DNA of 64,000 bases from Pseudonocardia benzenivorans CB1190 (GTDB lineage Bacteria > Actinomycetota > Actinomycetes > Mycobacteriales > Pseudonocardiaceae): contig NC_015312.1 of the NCBI RefSeq assembly GCF_000196675.2, forward strand, positions 310,001 to 374,000. Reading direction: 5' to 3'. The notes under the pieces are model-generated. The model did no database searches. It was not told the origin of the DNA and saw nothing but the letters and a program-made list of their open reading frames with translations. The translations under genes were made by a program, and so were the position numbers. Of this stretch, positions 1 to 8,150 are shown in pieces; positions within the stretch are counted from its first letter, which is position 1, and each line of letters opens with the position of its first letter.

Positions 1-251
1 TCGTCACGGCCGCCGGAGTCCCAGCCCTTGAGCGGCTCGATCTCCGGCGCGGGGAAACCGCCGAGGGCGGCGACGACGGCGTCGATCCCCGCCGCGACCA
101 CCTCGGCGGGCGCGAGCGCGAGACCGGTGAAACCGGCCGCCTCGGCGGCGCGGACCCTGTCGCGCAACGAGTGTCGCGGTGGCTTGCTCATGTGTTCGCC
201 GGTCAGCGTGAAGTAGCTGGCGACGAGGTCGGTGCGGTCGAGAAGGCCCAC
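1..251 (-). CDS. Sugar phosphate isomerase/epimerase-like TIM barrel, 3' part missing
   Basis: Only the first 83 codons lie in the window; the gene runs off the left edge. Reading from a GTG at 251 the protein begins VGLLDRTDLVASYFTLTG and soon shows RVRAAEAAGFTGLALAP. This pattern of a first strand followed by 'R...AAEAAGF.G..L' is typical of the xylose-isomerase-like TIM barrel family (AP endonuclease 2 fold). The GTG sits 1 base after the stop of the beta-propeller gene, so the two are almost certainly one transcript with the YCII gene. Substrate cannot be told. An ATG start at 256 is possible but gives a non-family frame. Confidence 0.65.
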   Translation of the reverse strand, partial: MGLLDRTDLVASYFTLTGEHMSKPPRHSLRDRVRAAEAAGFTGLALAPAEVVAAGIDAVVAALGGFPAPEIEPLKGWDSGGRD

Positions 252-252
252 G

Positions 253-1320
253 TCATTCTGCCTTTGCGGGCACGAGCGCCATACCGTGCGTCCCGCCGAA
301 GCCCGGCCCGATGTTGTTGTCGAGCGTCGCGACGACCTCGTACGTCGTCAGGTCGACGACGCTCACCGAGCCGGTCTTGAGGTTGGCGACGAACGCCGTG
401 TTCCCGTCGGCGGAGAACCGCGTGGTGAACGGCAGCTCGTCGACCTCGACCGCCGCGAGCAGTGTCATCGAGTCCGGATCGACGACGTTGACCCGGCCGC
501 TGACCGGCCCCGGCGGGCTGTCGGGGGAGGGGAACAGGAACTCGGTGACGACGACGCGCCCGTCCGGCGCCACCCGCAGCGCGGACACGTACTCGTCGAA
601 GTCGAGCCGGCCGACGACCTCGTCGGTCGCGGTGTCGATCTTCAGCAGCCGCGGGGTCGGGGTGCCGGGCGGCGGGGCGGCCTTGTTGAGCTGGCCCTGC
701 GAGACGTTGATGACCAGGCTCATCATCGGCGTGGCGACGAACGCGAACCGGCCGTCGGGGGAGCAGTCGATCTCCTCCGCGCCGCCGGGCGAGGCGATCT
801 CGGTGAGCTGCCGACGTTCCCGGAGGTCGGCGACCGAGATGACCGGCGCTTCCTTGTGCGCCACATAGGCCTTCGACCCGTCCGGCGTGATCGCCATCCA
901 GTGCGCGTTGCGGGCCTGCAGCGGGATGTTGGCGACGACCTGCCGGCTCGCGGCGTCGAGCACGACGATGCCGTTGCCGCCGTCACCGGTCTCGACGCCG
1001 GTGTAGATGAGGTCGGCCGCCGGGTCGAACTCGACGTCGTGTGGCGCCTCGTACGGGCTGATGTCGATGATGTCGACGACCTTGCGTGCGTCGACGTCGA
1101 TCACCGAGATCTCGTGCGCCTTCGGCTTGCCCTCGTTGTACGCGCCGGCCCGGTAGGTGTGGGCGAGATAGGCGAGTCGGCGGCCGGCGTCGAAGGCCAT
1201 CTCGTGCGGCTGGGCGACGAGGCCCTCGACCGTCTCGAGCTTCTCGAGTGTCGAGGCATCGAAGAAGTCCAGCGTGCAACCGAACTGGCTGCACACCAGC
1301 AGGACGTCGCTGCGGCTCAC
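253..1320 (-). CDS. YVTN-type beta-propeller, lactonase-like protein
   Basis: A 355-residue protein starting GTG at 1320, which overlaps the stop of the YCII gene by four bases (GTGA). It is built from repeats of roughly 45 residues with the pattern 'I.VID...R.VV..I.......PH.V.F.P.....Y', as in the seven-bladed YVTN/lactonase propellers. No signal peptide or membrane segment is seen, so a cytoplasmic location is likely. In these families the propeller is either a lactonase or a surface/binding protein; the absence of an export signal and the neighbouring isomerase-like gene favour an enzymatic or ligand-binding catabolic role. Substrate unknown. Confidence 0.75.
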   Translation of the reverse strand: MSRSDVLLVCSQFGCTLDFFDASTLEKLETVEGLVAQPHEMAFDAGRRLAYLAHTYRAGAYNEGKPKAHEISVIDVDARKVVDIIDISPYEAPHDVEFDPAADLIYTGVETGDGGNGIVVLDAASRQVVANIPLQARNAHWMAITPDGSKAYVAHKEAPVISVADLRERRQLTEIASPGGAEEIDCSPDGRFAFVATPMMSLVINVSQGQLNKAAPPPGTPTPRLLKIDTATDEVVGRLDFDEYVSALRVAPDGRVVVTEFLFPSPDSPPGPVSGRVNVVDPDSMTLLAAVEVDELPFTTRFSADGNTAFVANLKTGSVSVVDLTTYEVVATLDNNIGPGFGGTHGMALVPAKAE

Positions 1321-1607
1321 GCCGGCACCTCCAGGTTCAGCGCCGGGTCTGCGAGACCGGCCGTGAACTGGACCAGCTCGTAGGTGGCGGTGCCGTCGAC
1401 GACGAACGGGTCGCCGTCGAAGATCGTGCGGGCAGCGGCCTCGTCCTGTCCGTGGGCCACGATCACGCCACCGGGCGCGCCGATGCGCGGACCGGAGAAC
1501 AGGAACCGGTGCGCGTCGACGTTCTCCTGCACGAAGGACTTGTGGGCCGCGAACAGCGGGCCGTCCCGGTCGATCTCGCGGTGGTACGTCAGCAGGCACA
1601 CGAACAT
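1317..1607 (-). CDS. YCII-related domain protein
   Basis: A 96-residue protein with the hallmarks of the YCII family: an early 'LLTYHREID', a central His/Asp-bearing stretch (VDAHRFLFSGPRIG) and 'DGDPFVVDGTATYEL'. The second half follows the family pattern of a 'DPFV..G...Y' turn before the last strand. YCII proteins are small ferredoxin-like folds; some are dehydrochlorinases or act beside sigma factors, but most have no known reaction. It is the first gene of a tightly coupled minus-strand operon with the propeller and TIM-barrel genes, so it probably handles an intermediate of the same pathway. Confidence 0.75.
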   Translation of the reverse strand: MFVCLLTYHREIDRDGPLFAAHKSFVQENVDAHRFLFSGPRIGAPGGVIVAHGQDEAAARTIFDGDPFVVDGTATYELVQFTAGLADPALNLEVPA

Positions 1608-1797
1608 GGCGGTCGTCCTCGATCCGTCCGGCGGGTACCGGCCCGATCATTCCCCCGGGCCGTCGGTCACGTCCAGGGTTCGGCGGCTTCCAATTCTCAC
1701 TTGATGGTTGTTACGCTCACTCAGCGACTCGTGATTGTGGCGAATCGAACAGGACGATCGAGGGGCCGACGACGACGCGGCCGGAGAAGGAGGAGGC

Positions 1798-3159
1798 GTG
1801 TCCGCAGGCCGCGCCAAGGAGATCCGCTTCAACGCGCTCGAGCAGGGCAACCCGAGCTTCCAGTCGTTCGGGCTGTGGGCCCACCCGCGCGACAAGGCGG
1901 TCGACTACACGTCGATCCGGTACTGGGCCGAGTACGCGCAGCTGTTGGAGCGCGGCCTGTTCGACAACCTCTTCATCGCCGACGTCTACGGCATGCCCGA
2001 CGTCTACCGCGGCAACGCCGACGGCGCGCTGCGCAACGGCTCGCAGGCCCCGAGCGTCGACCCCGCTGTCCTGCTCCCCGGCATGGCCGCCGTCACCGAG
2101 AACCTCTGCTTCACCATGACGGGCAGTGCCACCTACGAGCGCCCGTACCAGTTCGCGCGCCGGCTCTCCACGCTCGACCACCTGCTCGAGGGCCGGCTGG
2201 GCTGGAACATCGTCACCAGCTACCTGGGCAGCGGCGCCCGCGCGATGGGTCTCGACGGATTGATCCCGCACGATCGCCGCTACGACATGGCCGACGAGTT
2301 CTGCGACGGCGTCTACCGGCTGTGGGAGGAGTCCTGGGGCGAGGGCTCGCTGCCCAAGGACAAGGCCACCCGCGTCTACGCCGACCCGTCGAGGATCCGC
2401 CGCATCGACTTCGACGGAGAGTTCCACCGCTTCAGCGCCATCCACGCCGTCGAGCCGTCGCCGCAGCGCACGCCCGTGCTGTTCCAGGCCGGTGGCTCGA
2501 CGCGCGGCCGGCAGTTCGCCGCCACCCACGCCGAGGGCATCTACCTCAACGGCACGACGATCGACATCGTCCGCGACAAGATCGCCGTGGTGACCAAGGA
2601 GCTGGAGGCCACCGGCCGCCCGCGCGACTCGGTCAAGTTCTTCGCCGGCGTCTCGGTGTTCGTCGACGAGACCGAGGAGCTCGCCCGCGCCCGCTACAAC
2701 GACTACCTGAAGTACTCGTCGTTCGAGGGCCTGATCTCGACGATGTCGGGCCTCATGGGCATCGACCTGTCGGAGTACCCCGTCGACAAGCCGATCGAGT
2801 ACGAGGAGAACGACTCCAACCGCTCCGCGCTGGAGATGTTCACCCGCGGCAACAAGTGGACGGTCCGCCAGGTCCTCGAGGAGAAGGCCCTGTGCGGCAC
2901 CAACATGGCGCTGATCGGCAGCCCCACCCAGATCGCCGACGAGCTCATCCGCTGGATGGACGAGACCGACCTCGACGGCTTCAACATCGCGCGCATCGTG
3001 GCGCACGAGACCTACGAGAACTTCATCGACATGGTCGTCCCGGTCCTGCAGGAGCGCGGCCGGTACAAGACCGAGTACACGCCGGGCACGTTCCGCGAGA
3101 AGCTCTTCGGCACGTCCCGCATCCCGGAGACGCACCGGGCCGGTTCGTTCCGCCGCTGA
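1798..3159 (+). CDS. FMN-dependent monooxygenase, NtaA/SnaA/DszA type
   Basis: A 453-residue flavin-dependent monooxygenase of the bacterial luciferase superfamily. Family features include KEIRFNALEQ...WAHP at the N-terminus, LEGRLGWNIVTS in the flavin/substrate region, and PVLFQAGGSTRGRQFAA followed by AEGIYLNG. Length is normal for nitrilotriacetate-monooxygenase-like enzymes, which need a partner flavin reductase; none is adjacent. I chose the GTG at 1798 because GAAGGAGGAGGC lies directly upstream and the family alignment starts there, not at the earlier ATG at 1735. It is divergent from the propeller operon, with a 190-base shared upstream region. Substrate is unknown; amine, sulfur and halogenated acids are all used in this family. 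Confidence 0.85.
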   Translation: MSAGRAKEIRFNALEQGNPSFQSFGLWAHPRDKAVDYTSIRYWAEYAQLLERGLFDNLFIADVYGMPDVYRGNADGALRNGSQAPSVDPAVLLPGMAAVTENLCFTMTGSATYERPYQFARRLSTLDHLLEGRLGWNIVTSYLGSGARAMGLDGLIPHDRRYDMADEFCDGVYRLWEESWGEGSLPKDKATRVYADPSRIRRIDFDGEFHRFSAIHAVEPSPQRTPVLFQAGGSTRGRQFAATHAEGIYLNGTTIDIVRDKIAVVTKELEATGRPRDSVKFFAGVSVFVDETEELARARYNDYLKYSSFEGLISTMSGLMGIDLSEYPVDKPIEYEENDSNRSALEMFTRGNKWTVRQVLEEKALCGTNMALIGSPTQIADELIRWMDETDLDGFNIARIVAHETYENFIDMVVPVLQERGRYKTEYTPGTFREKLFGTSRIPETHRAGSFRR

Positions 3160-3390
3160 TCCGCTCACAGCTCACTCGGTCGGGTGGACTTGGGCCCGCG
3201 GTTGTCCTCTGGCCGAGACATCTTGCGGATGCAAACGTAGGGCCTGACCCGCGGATGTGCTGTGTGTACCGCTGAGTAACCAACATTTCGGTGGCGATCC
3301 GTCACGTCACCGTCGAATCCCGTCCTCGTTGTCGGGCTCGTACCCGGTCACCCCCCCTCGACCGGGTCGTCCCCAGAGCAGAGGACACGC

Positions 3391-5727
3391 ATGGCCCACC
3401 ACAGACTCGCGTCACCGCCCAAGGAGACCGGACTGCACCGGTCGGTCGGACGGCGGAAGTTCCTCGGCTACCTGATCGCCGCCCCCACGCTCGTCGTCGC
3501 CGCCGAGCTCGCCAGGGAGCAGGTGTTCGGTGCCTCCGAGGCGTTCGCGACGATCCCCTCCCCGCCGCAGACGCCGGAGGCCTACGACCTCCTCGACGCC
3601 CTCCGCGACGCCGCACGCCCGACCGCGAACCTGATCCGCGTCGAGGTCAACAAGGACGGCACCGTCTCCTTCGCGCTGCCCCGCTCGGACAACGGGCAGG
3701 GCATCATCACGTCGACCCAGATGATCATCGCGGAGGAGATGGACCTCGACGTCGACCAGGTGCAGGTCACCCTGGCCGACGCCCGTCCCGAGCTGCTGTT
3801 CAACCAGATCACCGGCGGGTCCAGCACCACCTTCACGACGTACACGCCGATCCGGGTCGCGGCGGCGCTGGCCAAGGGCCGGCTCCTGGAGGCCGGCGCC
3901 CAGCTGCTCGCGCAGGACGTTCGGACCGTCACCGCGCGCAAGGGGCTGGTCCTCGGCTCCGGCGGCCGGTCGATCCCGTTCTCGGCGCTCGCCGAGAAGG
4001 CCGCCAGCTCGACGACGCAGCAGGTCGAGGTGGTCCTCAAGGCACGCGAGTCGTTCACGGTCATCGGCAAGGCGCAGAACAAGACCGACGCGCGCGACAT
4101 CGTCACCGGACGGAAGGTCTTCGCTACCGACCTGCAGATCCCCGACGCGCTCCCGACCGTCATCTGCCGCGCGCCGGACCTCAACGGCACGCCCGGCGAT
4201 GTCGACAACATCGACGACGTCCGCTCGATGCCGGGCGTCACCGACGTCGAGCCGGTGTCGACGGGCGTCGCCGTCCGGGCACGCACCTTCGGCCAGGCCA
4301 TCGACGCCGTCAACGCGCTGAAGGTGAGCTGGAAGCGGGGGACCGTCGCGGGCGAGAACGACGACTCGGTACTGAAGCGGGTCAAGGCGGCGGAGCTGCC
4401 GATGGCCGTGCCGGCCGGCGTCGGCCGGACTATCGACCGCTCCTTCACGTTCTACTTCGCGAGCAGCAGCTCGCTGGAGACGAACTGCTGCATCGCCGAC
4501 GTCCGCAAGGACCGGGCCGAGCTCTGGGGTCCGATGAAGAACCCGATCGCCGCGCAGGGTGACGTCGCCAAGATCTGCGGGCTGCCGGTCGGCGCCGTGA
4601 CGATGCACGTGACGCAGGGCGGCGGGTCGTTCGGCCGCAAGCTGTTCTACGACGCCGCGCTCGAGGCGGCCGAGTGCTCCAAGGCGTTCGGCAAGCCCGT
4701 GAAGCTCATGTGGACCCGCGCCGACGACTCCCGCCAGGGCCGCGTGCACCCGATGTCGACGGGCCGGGTCCGGGCGCAGATCAACGGCGACTCGGTGGTC
4801 AGCTACGAGCAGCGGCACACGAGCGTCGCGACGCAGATCAACCCCGGTCTGGGCGAACCCGTGTCGGCCGCCGCGGTCAAGGCCCCGCTGGGGAACCTGA
4901 CGCTCTCGGAGAGCATCTTCGAGCTCACGCAGGTGACGCCGTACGAGTTCGGGGTGTCGACGCGGTTCCTCAACGAGGTCGACATGCGGTTCAACACGAC
5001 CTCCATGCGCAACATCTACTCGCCCAACGTGGCCACCGCCCGCGAGGTCATGGTCGACCAGATCGCCGACGCGATGGGCAAGGACCCCTACGAGTTCCGG
5101 CGCGGCTTCCTCAAGACCGACCGGCTTCGGGCGGCGCTCGACGCCGTCGCCAAGAAGGGCCGGTGGGGCCGGTCGATGCCGAAGGGCACGGCGCAGGGGC
5201 TCGGCATCCACACCGAGTACAAGGGCGTGACGGCCGCGCTCGTCGAGATCGACTGCCGGCCCGACACGGTGAACCGGCCGATCCGCGAGGGCGTGACCGG
5301 GCCTCGCGTCACGAAGGTGACCTTCGCCGTCGACGTCGGTCTCGTGATCAACCCCAAGGGCCTCGAGGCGCAGATGATGGGCGGCATCAACGACGCCCTC
5401 GCGCTGATCCTCACCTCCAGCCTGCACCTCGACGACGGACACTTCGTCGAGGCCAGCTGGGACAACTACTTCTACACGCGGCAGTGGAACACCCCGCCGG
5501 ACCTCGACATCATCATCCTGGACTCCGAGGCCGACGAGCCCGGCGGCGCGGGTGAGTTCGGGCTGGCGGCCACGTGCGGCGCGATCGCGAACGCCTACGC
5601 GCGGGCGACCGGGACGGTGCCGGAGTACTTCCCGATCAACCACAAGGACCCGTTCCCGTTCGAGCCCAAGCCGACGGTCCCGCCGATCCCCGAGTCGCCG
5701 ACCGACGGCCTCGACCACACCTACTGA
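3391..5727 (+). CDS. Molybdenum hydroxylase large subunit, IorB-like, Tat-exported
   Basis: A 778-residue molybdopterin-binding subunit. The N-terminus carries a twin-arginine signal (GRRKFLGYLIAAPTLVVAA), placing the enzyme outside the membrane. The body has the aldehyde oxidase/xanthine dehydrogenase signatures GQGIITSTQM, GGGSFGRKL near residue 412 and, near the C-terminus, GGAGEFGLAAT, which holds the likely catalytic Glu. Length and export signal match isoquinoline 1-oxidoreductase beta subunits and related aldehyde dehydrogenases, which use two subunits plus cytochromes and lack a FAD subunit. The [2Fe-2S] subunit follows 16 bases downstream. GAGG eight bases before the ATG acts as ribosome site. 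The substrate (N-heterocycle or aldehyde) cannot be told. Confidence 0.85.
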   Translation: MAHHRLASPPKETGLHRSVGRRKFLGYLIAAPTLVVAAELAREQVFGASEAFATIPSPPQTPEAYDLLDALRDAARPTANLIRVEVNKDGTVSFALPRSDNGQGIITSTQMIIAEEMDLDVDQVQVTLADARPELLFNQITGGSSTTFTTYTPIRVAAALAKGRLLEAGAQLLAQDVRTVTARKGLVLGSGGRSIPFSALAEKAASSTTQQVEVVLKARESFTVIGKAQNKTDARDIVTGRKVFATDLQIPDALPTVICRAPDLNGTPGDVDNIDDVRSMPGVTDVEPVSTGVAVRARTFGQAIDAVNALKVSWKRGTVAGENDDSVLKRVKAAELPMAVPAGVGRTIDRSFTFYFASSSSLETNCCIADVRKDRAELWGPMKNPIAAQGDVAKICGLPVGAVTMHVTQGGGSFGRKLFYDAALEAAECSKAFGKPVKLMWTRADDSRQGRVHPMSTGRVRAQINGDSVVSYEQRHTSVATQINPGLGEPVSAAAVKAPLGNLTLSESIFELTQVTPYEFGVSTRFLNEVDMRFNTTSMRNIYSPNVATAREVMVDQIADAMGKDPYEFRRGFLKTDRLRAALDAVAKKGRWGRSMPKGTAQGLGIHTEYKGVTAALVEIDCRPDTVNRPIREGVTGPRVTKVTFAVDVGLVINPKGLEAQMMGGINDALALILTSSLHLDDGHFVEASWDNYFYTRQWNTPPDLDIIILDSEADEPGGAGEFGLAATCGAIANAYARATGTVPEYFPINHKDPFPFEPKPTVPPIPESPTDGLDHTY

Positions 5728-5743
5728 CCCGACCGGGAGCGCC

Positions 5744-6214
5744 ATGTCCACGCACACCTTCACGCTCAACGGCGAGCGCGTCACGGTCGACGTCGAGGAC
5801 GACGTCCGGCTGCTCTGGGTCATCCGCGACATCCTCGGGGTGACCGGGCCGAAGTACGGCTGCGGGATCAACGTCTGCAAGGCCTGTACCAGCCACATCA
5901 ACGGCAAGGCCTTCAACCCCTGCTCGGTGCCGGTCGGCGCGATCTCGGCCGACGACGAGGTCACGACGATCGAGGGTCTCGCCGACGGGGACACGCTGCA
6001 CCCGATGCAGGAGGCCTGGATCGACCGCGACGTCCCCCAGTGCGGGTACTGCCAGCCGGGCCAGATCATGGCGGCGGTCGCCAAGGTCAACCAGTGCAAG
6101 GCCGAGGGCCGAGACGTCGACGACGACGCCATCGAGGAGATCCGCAACATCTGCCGTTGCGGCACCTACAACCGCATCCGCGAGGCCATCAAGGCCGGCG
6201 CGGAGAACATGTGA
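5744..6214 (+). CDS. Molybdenum hydroxylase small [2Fe-2S] subunit, IorA-like
   Basis: A 156-residue two-cluster iron-sulfur subunit. The plant-ferredoxin-like cluster is bound by Cys residues in YGCGINVCKACTS and NPCSVP (about residues 41-62). The second, all-helical cluster uses CGYCQPG and CRC (about residues 101-143). It passes electrons from the molybdenum site of the preceding gene product and, having no signal peptide, must travel with it through the Tat system. Spacing of 16 bases shows an operon. Most family members have CGxCG in the first cluster; here the second Gly is Lys (VCKAC), a modest deviation that keeps all four Cys. Confidence 0.9.
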   Translation: MSTHTFTLNGERVTVDVEDDVRLLWVIRDILGVTGPKYGCGINVCKACTSHINGKAFNPCSVPVGAISADDEVTTIEGLADGDTLHPMQEAWIDRDVPQCGYCQPGQIMAAVAKVNQCKAEGRDVDDDAIEEIRNICRCGTYNRIREAIKAGAENM

Positions 6215-6222
6215 GGCACCCC

Positions 6223-6492
6223 GTGAAGAAGGTGATCATCGCCGCGCTGGCGCTCGGCGGCGTGGTACTGCCCGCCGGCACCGCATTCGCCGACGAGCAG
6301 CCCCCGAGCGACGCGTCCCAGGCCCTCAGCGCCGTCGGCGCGACGGGCGGAGCAGCCGCCGACTCGTTCGTCGACGCGGCGAACGGCAACGGCCCGACCG
6401 GCGCCGACGGTACCGAGTCCGAGGTCCCGGCCCCGTCGTTCAACTGGCTCGTGGGCCCGGCGAGCGGCCTGCTCGACGGCCCGTTCGACTGA
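6223..6492 (+). CDS. Small secreted protein behind the molybdenum hydroxylase
   Basis: An 89-residue protein with a clear Sec signal peptide (KKVIIAALALGGVVLP, cleavage likely after AFA) and a short, Gly/Ala/Asp-rich mature part ending NWLVGPASGLLDGPFD. No known domain was recognised. I chose the GTG at 6223 because GTGAGG lies seven bases upstream; a GTG at 6211 overlapping the previous stop is an alternative. It follows the iron-sulfur subunit by 8 bases and precedes a strong terminator, so it is the last gene of that operon. The location suggests a role outside the membrane near the exported oxidase, but this is only inferred from position. Confidence 0.65.
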   Translation: MKKVIIAALALGGVVLPAGTAFADEQPPSDASQALSAVGATGGAAADSFVDAANGNGPTGADGTESEVPAPSFNWLVGPASGLLDGPFD

Positions 6493-6533
6493 CGCCTCCC
6501 CGACGTCTGCGCGACGGGGCCCGCCCCCCGACG

Positions 6534-6574
6534 GACGAGCGCCCCGGACCCTGCGTGGGTCCGGGGCGCTCGTC
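6534..6574. terminator. Strong bidirectional terminator hairpin
   Basis: A perfect inverted repeat with 18-base arms (starting GACGAGCGCCCC, ending GGGGCGCTCGTC) and a 5-base loop. It lies between two convergent genes, the small secreted protein on the plus strand and the His/Asp/Cys-rich protein on the minus strand, and can end both transcripts. No long T run follows, as is common in high-GC actinomycetes. Confidence 0.85.
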
Positions 6575-6582
6575 GTGGGAGG

Positions 6583-6837
6583 TCAGTTGTAGGCGTGGTG
6601 GCTGCCGTAGGACGAGGAGTGGTCGTAGTTGTCGTGGCAGCCCTTGTCGTAGGAGTCGTGGCAGTGGGAGTCGCTGTAGGAGGACTTGTCGCAGTAGTCG
6701 TCGTCGTAGCGGCCGTTGTCCCAGCAGTGCGAGTACTTGTCGTCCCAGTTGTGGTGCTTGTCGGACCAGTTGTCGTCGCAGTGCTTGCCGTAGTCGTCGT
6801 TGTGGTGCTTGCTGGTGCTGCAGTGGGACTTGAACAT
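6583..6837 (-). CDS. Small His/Asp/Cys/Tyr-rich protein
   Basis: An 84-residue protein of extreme composition: about 13 His, 6 Cys and some 20 Asp, with many Tyr and Lys and almost no aliphatic residues. Typical short pieces are KSHCSTSKHHN, YGKHCDD, SHCHDSYDKGCHDN and SSYGSHHAYN. No signal peptide, membrane helix or known domain was recognised. The start is ATG at 6837 with GAGG seven bases upstream. The repeated HC, HH and DD groups suggest metal binding, and the low hydrophobicity suggests it is disordered without a ligand; both are inference. A long (about 520-base) leader/upstream region holds direct repeats and an element that recurs at 21536. Transcript ends at the shared hairpin at 6534. 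Confidence 0.6.
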   Translation of the reverse strand: MFKSHCSTSKHHNDDYGKHCDDNWSDKHHNWDDKYSHCWDNGRYDDDYCDKSSYSDSHCHDSYDKGCHDNYDHSSSYGSHHAYN

Positions 6838-7356
6838 TTCGGGCCTCGTCTCGGTGGGGTTCGTGCGCCGGGTTCGTGCGGTGGGGTTCGTGCTGTGGGG
6901 GGTGTTTCCGTGTTGAGGAGAACTCTGCCGTCGCGGAGGCCTCGCGACGATCGAGTGCGCCCCCGTTCCGAGGGGGAGAACCCCACTTCTGCAGCGGGGC
7001 CGCGTCGGCGGACGGTGTCCACCAGCAGCAGACGAGACACGAACCGAGCGTAGGACCGTCACCAGACGCATATCGGCGAAACCGGACGCGCCTACCGCGT
7101 CCGGGCCAGCTGATCTCCCACGTCAGCGGGTCCGTAGCGACGGGAACGACGCGACGAACGGCTCTGCACCGGACCCCCGCGGGTCCGGTCCGCACGCGAT
7201 GACGACGACATCTCCCGCATGGGCGCGAAGGTCGAGATCGCAACGGTCGGAGAACTGTTCCTCGTACGGGCGCCGATGTGGGAACGCTGAGAATCATGGA
7301 GCACGAGCCTCGTCCCGTGGTGTCATGAACGGCCACGCGGGCGAGGTGAGGTGCGC
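6838..7356. other. Intergenic region upstream of the HDC-rich gene
   Basis: About 520 bases without a convincing gene. On the minus strand, directly before the His-rich gene, lie three imperfect copies of GCACGAACCC (about 6850-6895). Further up is the conserved element at 6917-6966. Open frames here have Arg/Ser-rich composition typical of shadows. The promoter for the small gene is expected here; its exact position cannot be fixed by eye. Confidence 0.5.
6917..6966. repeat. Intergenic element, copy 1 of 2
   Basis: Two exact blocks, GGAGAACTCT (6917-6926) and GACGATCGAGTG (6946-6957), recur with identical 29-base start-to-start spacing at 21536 and 21565. Partial matches fill the gap (CC, CGCGG) and a run of C follows both (GCCCCC). 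In copy 1 the element is upstream of the minus-strand His/Asp/Cys-rich gene. Identical spacing argues for a shared regulator site, promoter or structured leader, not chance. Confidence 0.6.
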
Positions 7357-8127
7357 ATGCCGGATGGGGGAGTCGGTGGCCACGGGCACGGCCATGGTGG
7401 GCCGCCCTGGATACATGAGGGGCGCGGCGGGGGCCTGCCGGACTGGACGGGGCTCGACCTGCACTGGTTGCTCGGGCCGGCGGCGCTCGTCGCGACGGTG
7501 CTCCTCGCCACGCTGGTGTATCTGCTGGTCAGGTCCCTGGTCTCCTGGTTCTCGGCAGCGCGGGCGCGTGACGACGGCCGGGCCCGCTGGGATGCGGCCG
7601 TCGCCCGGTACGACGAGACGGCTCGTGCGTACGCCGCGTTCGAGTGCGACCCGGGCGAGGTGCTCACCAGGCCCGCGCTCTGCGACGTCTCGTGGCCCGC
7701 GACGGCACGCTTCGTCGACGCCTTCGCCGAGGCGACCGCGCTGCGCACCGAGTCGTGGCCGGGCCCGGCCGCGGCGGCCGAGTTCGTCCGGGCCGCGGGC
7801 GCGGCGGAACGGGCGTGGACCGCGGCGCAGGACGCGGCGGAACGGGCGCGGTGGGCCCGGTTCCGGCCGGGTGAGCGGGCGTTGCTCGGCCAGGCCCTGC
7901 GGCTCCTGACGACGGCCCGGGAGTCGCCGTTCGAGGAGGAGCGGCGGACCGCCTACCGGCGCGTCGCGCAGCGGCTCGCGGAGCTGGAGCGGCGCACCGG
8001 CTTCGCCGTGCCGCGGCCGGTCGTCGCGGCGCTGGAGGTCCGCGGGCGGCCGATGCTCGCGGACGGCGGGCGGCACCGTCGGGAGGACCGCGCAACCGGC
8101 GAGGCGCCGCTGCCCGCGATGCAGTGA
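7357..8127 (+). CDS. Membrane protein with long charged cytoplasmic tail
   Basis: A protein of about 256 residues. After a Gly/His-rich start (GGHGHGHGG) and a Trp-containing stretch comes one strong membrane segment (LLGPAALVATVLLATLVYLLV, about residues 38-60). The remainder is a charged, Ala/Arg/Glu-rich, largely helical region that could form a coiled coil. I place the start at ATG 7357, because GAGGTGAGG lies just before it; a GTG at 7351 is in frame. No family was recognised. It is followed closely by the DUF6328 gene on the same strand, so the two membrane proteins may be co-expressed. Confidence 0.6.
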   Translation: MPDGGVGGHGHGHGGPPWIHEGRGGGLPDWTGLDLHWLLGPAALVATVLLATLVYLLVRSLVSWFSAARARDDGRARWDAAVARYDETARAYAAFECDPGEVLTRPALCDVSWPATARFVDAFAEATALRTESWPGPAAAAEFVRAAGAAERAWTAAQDAAERARWARFRPGERALLGQALRLLTTARESPFEEERRTAYRRVAQRLAELERRTGFAVPRPVVAALEVRGRPMLADGGRHRREDRATGEAPLPAMQ

Positions 8128-8150
8128 CCTGTCACTCGTTCGTGTGAGCC

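Noticed and set aside
3412..6165. A 917-codon minus-strand frame opposite the molybdenum hydroxylase genes
   Set aside because: GC-rich antisense shadow with Arg/Asp/Val-rich composition and no family motif; the plus strand carries clear motifs throughout.
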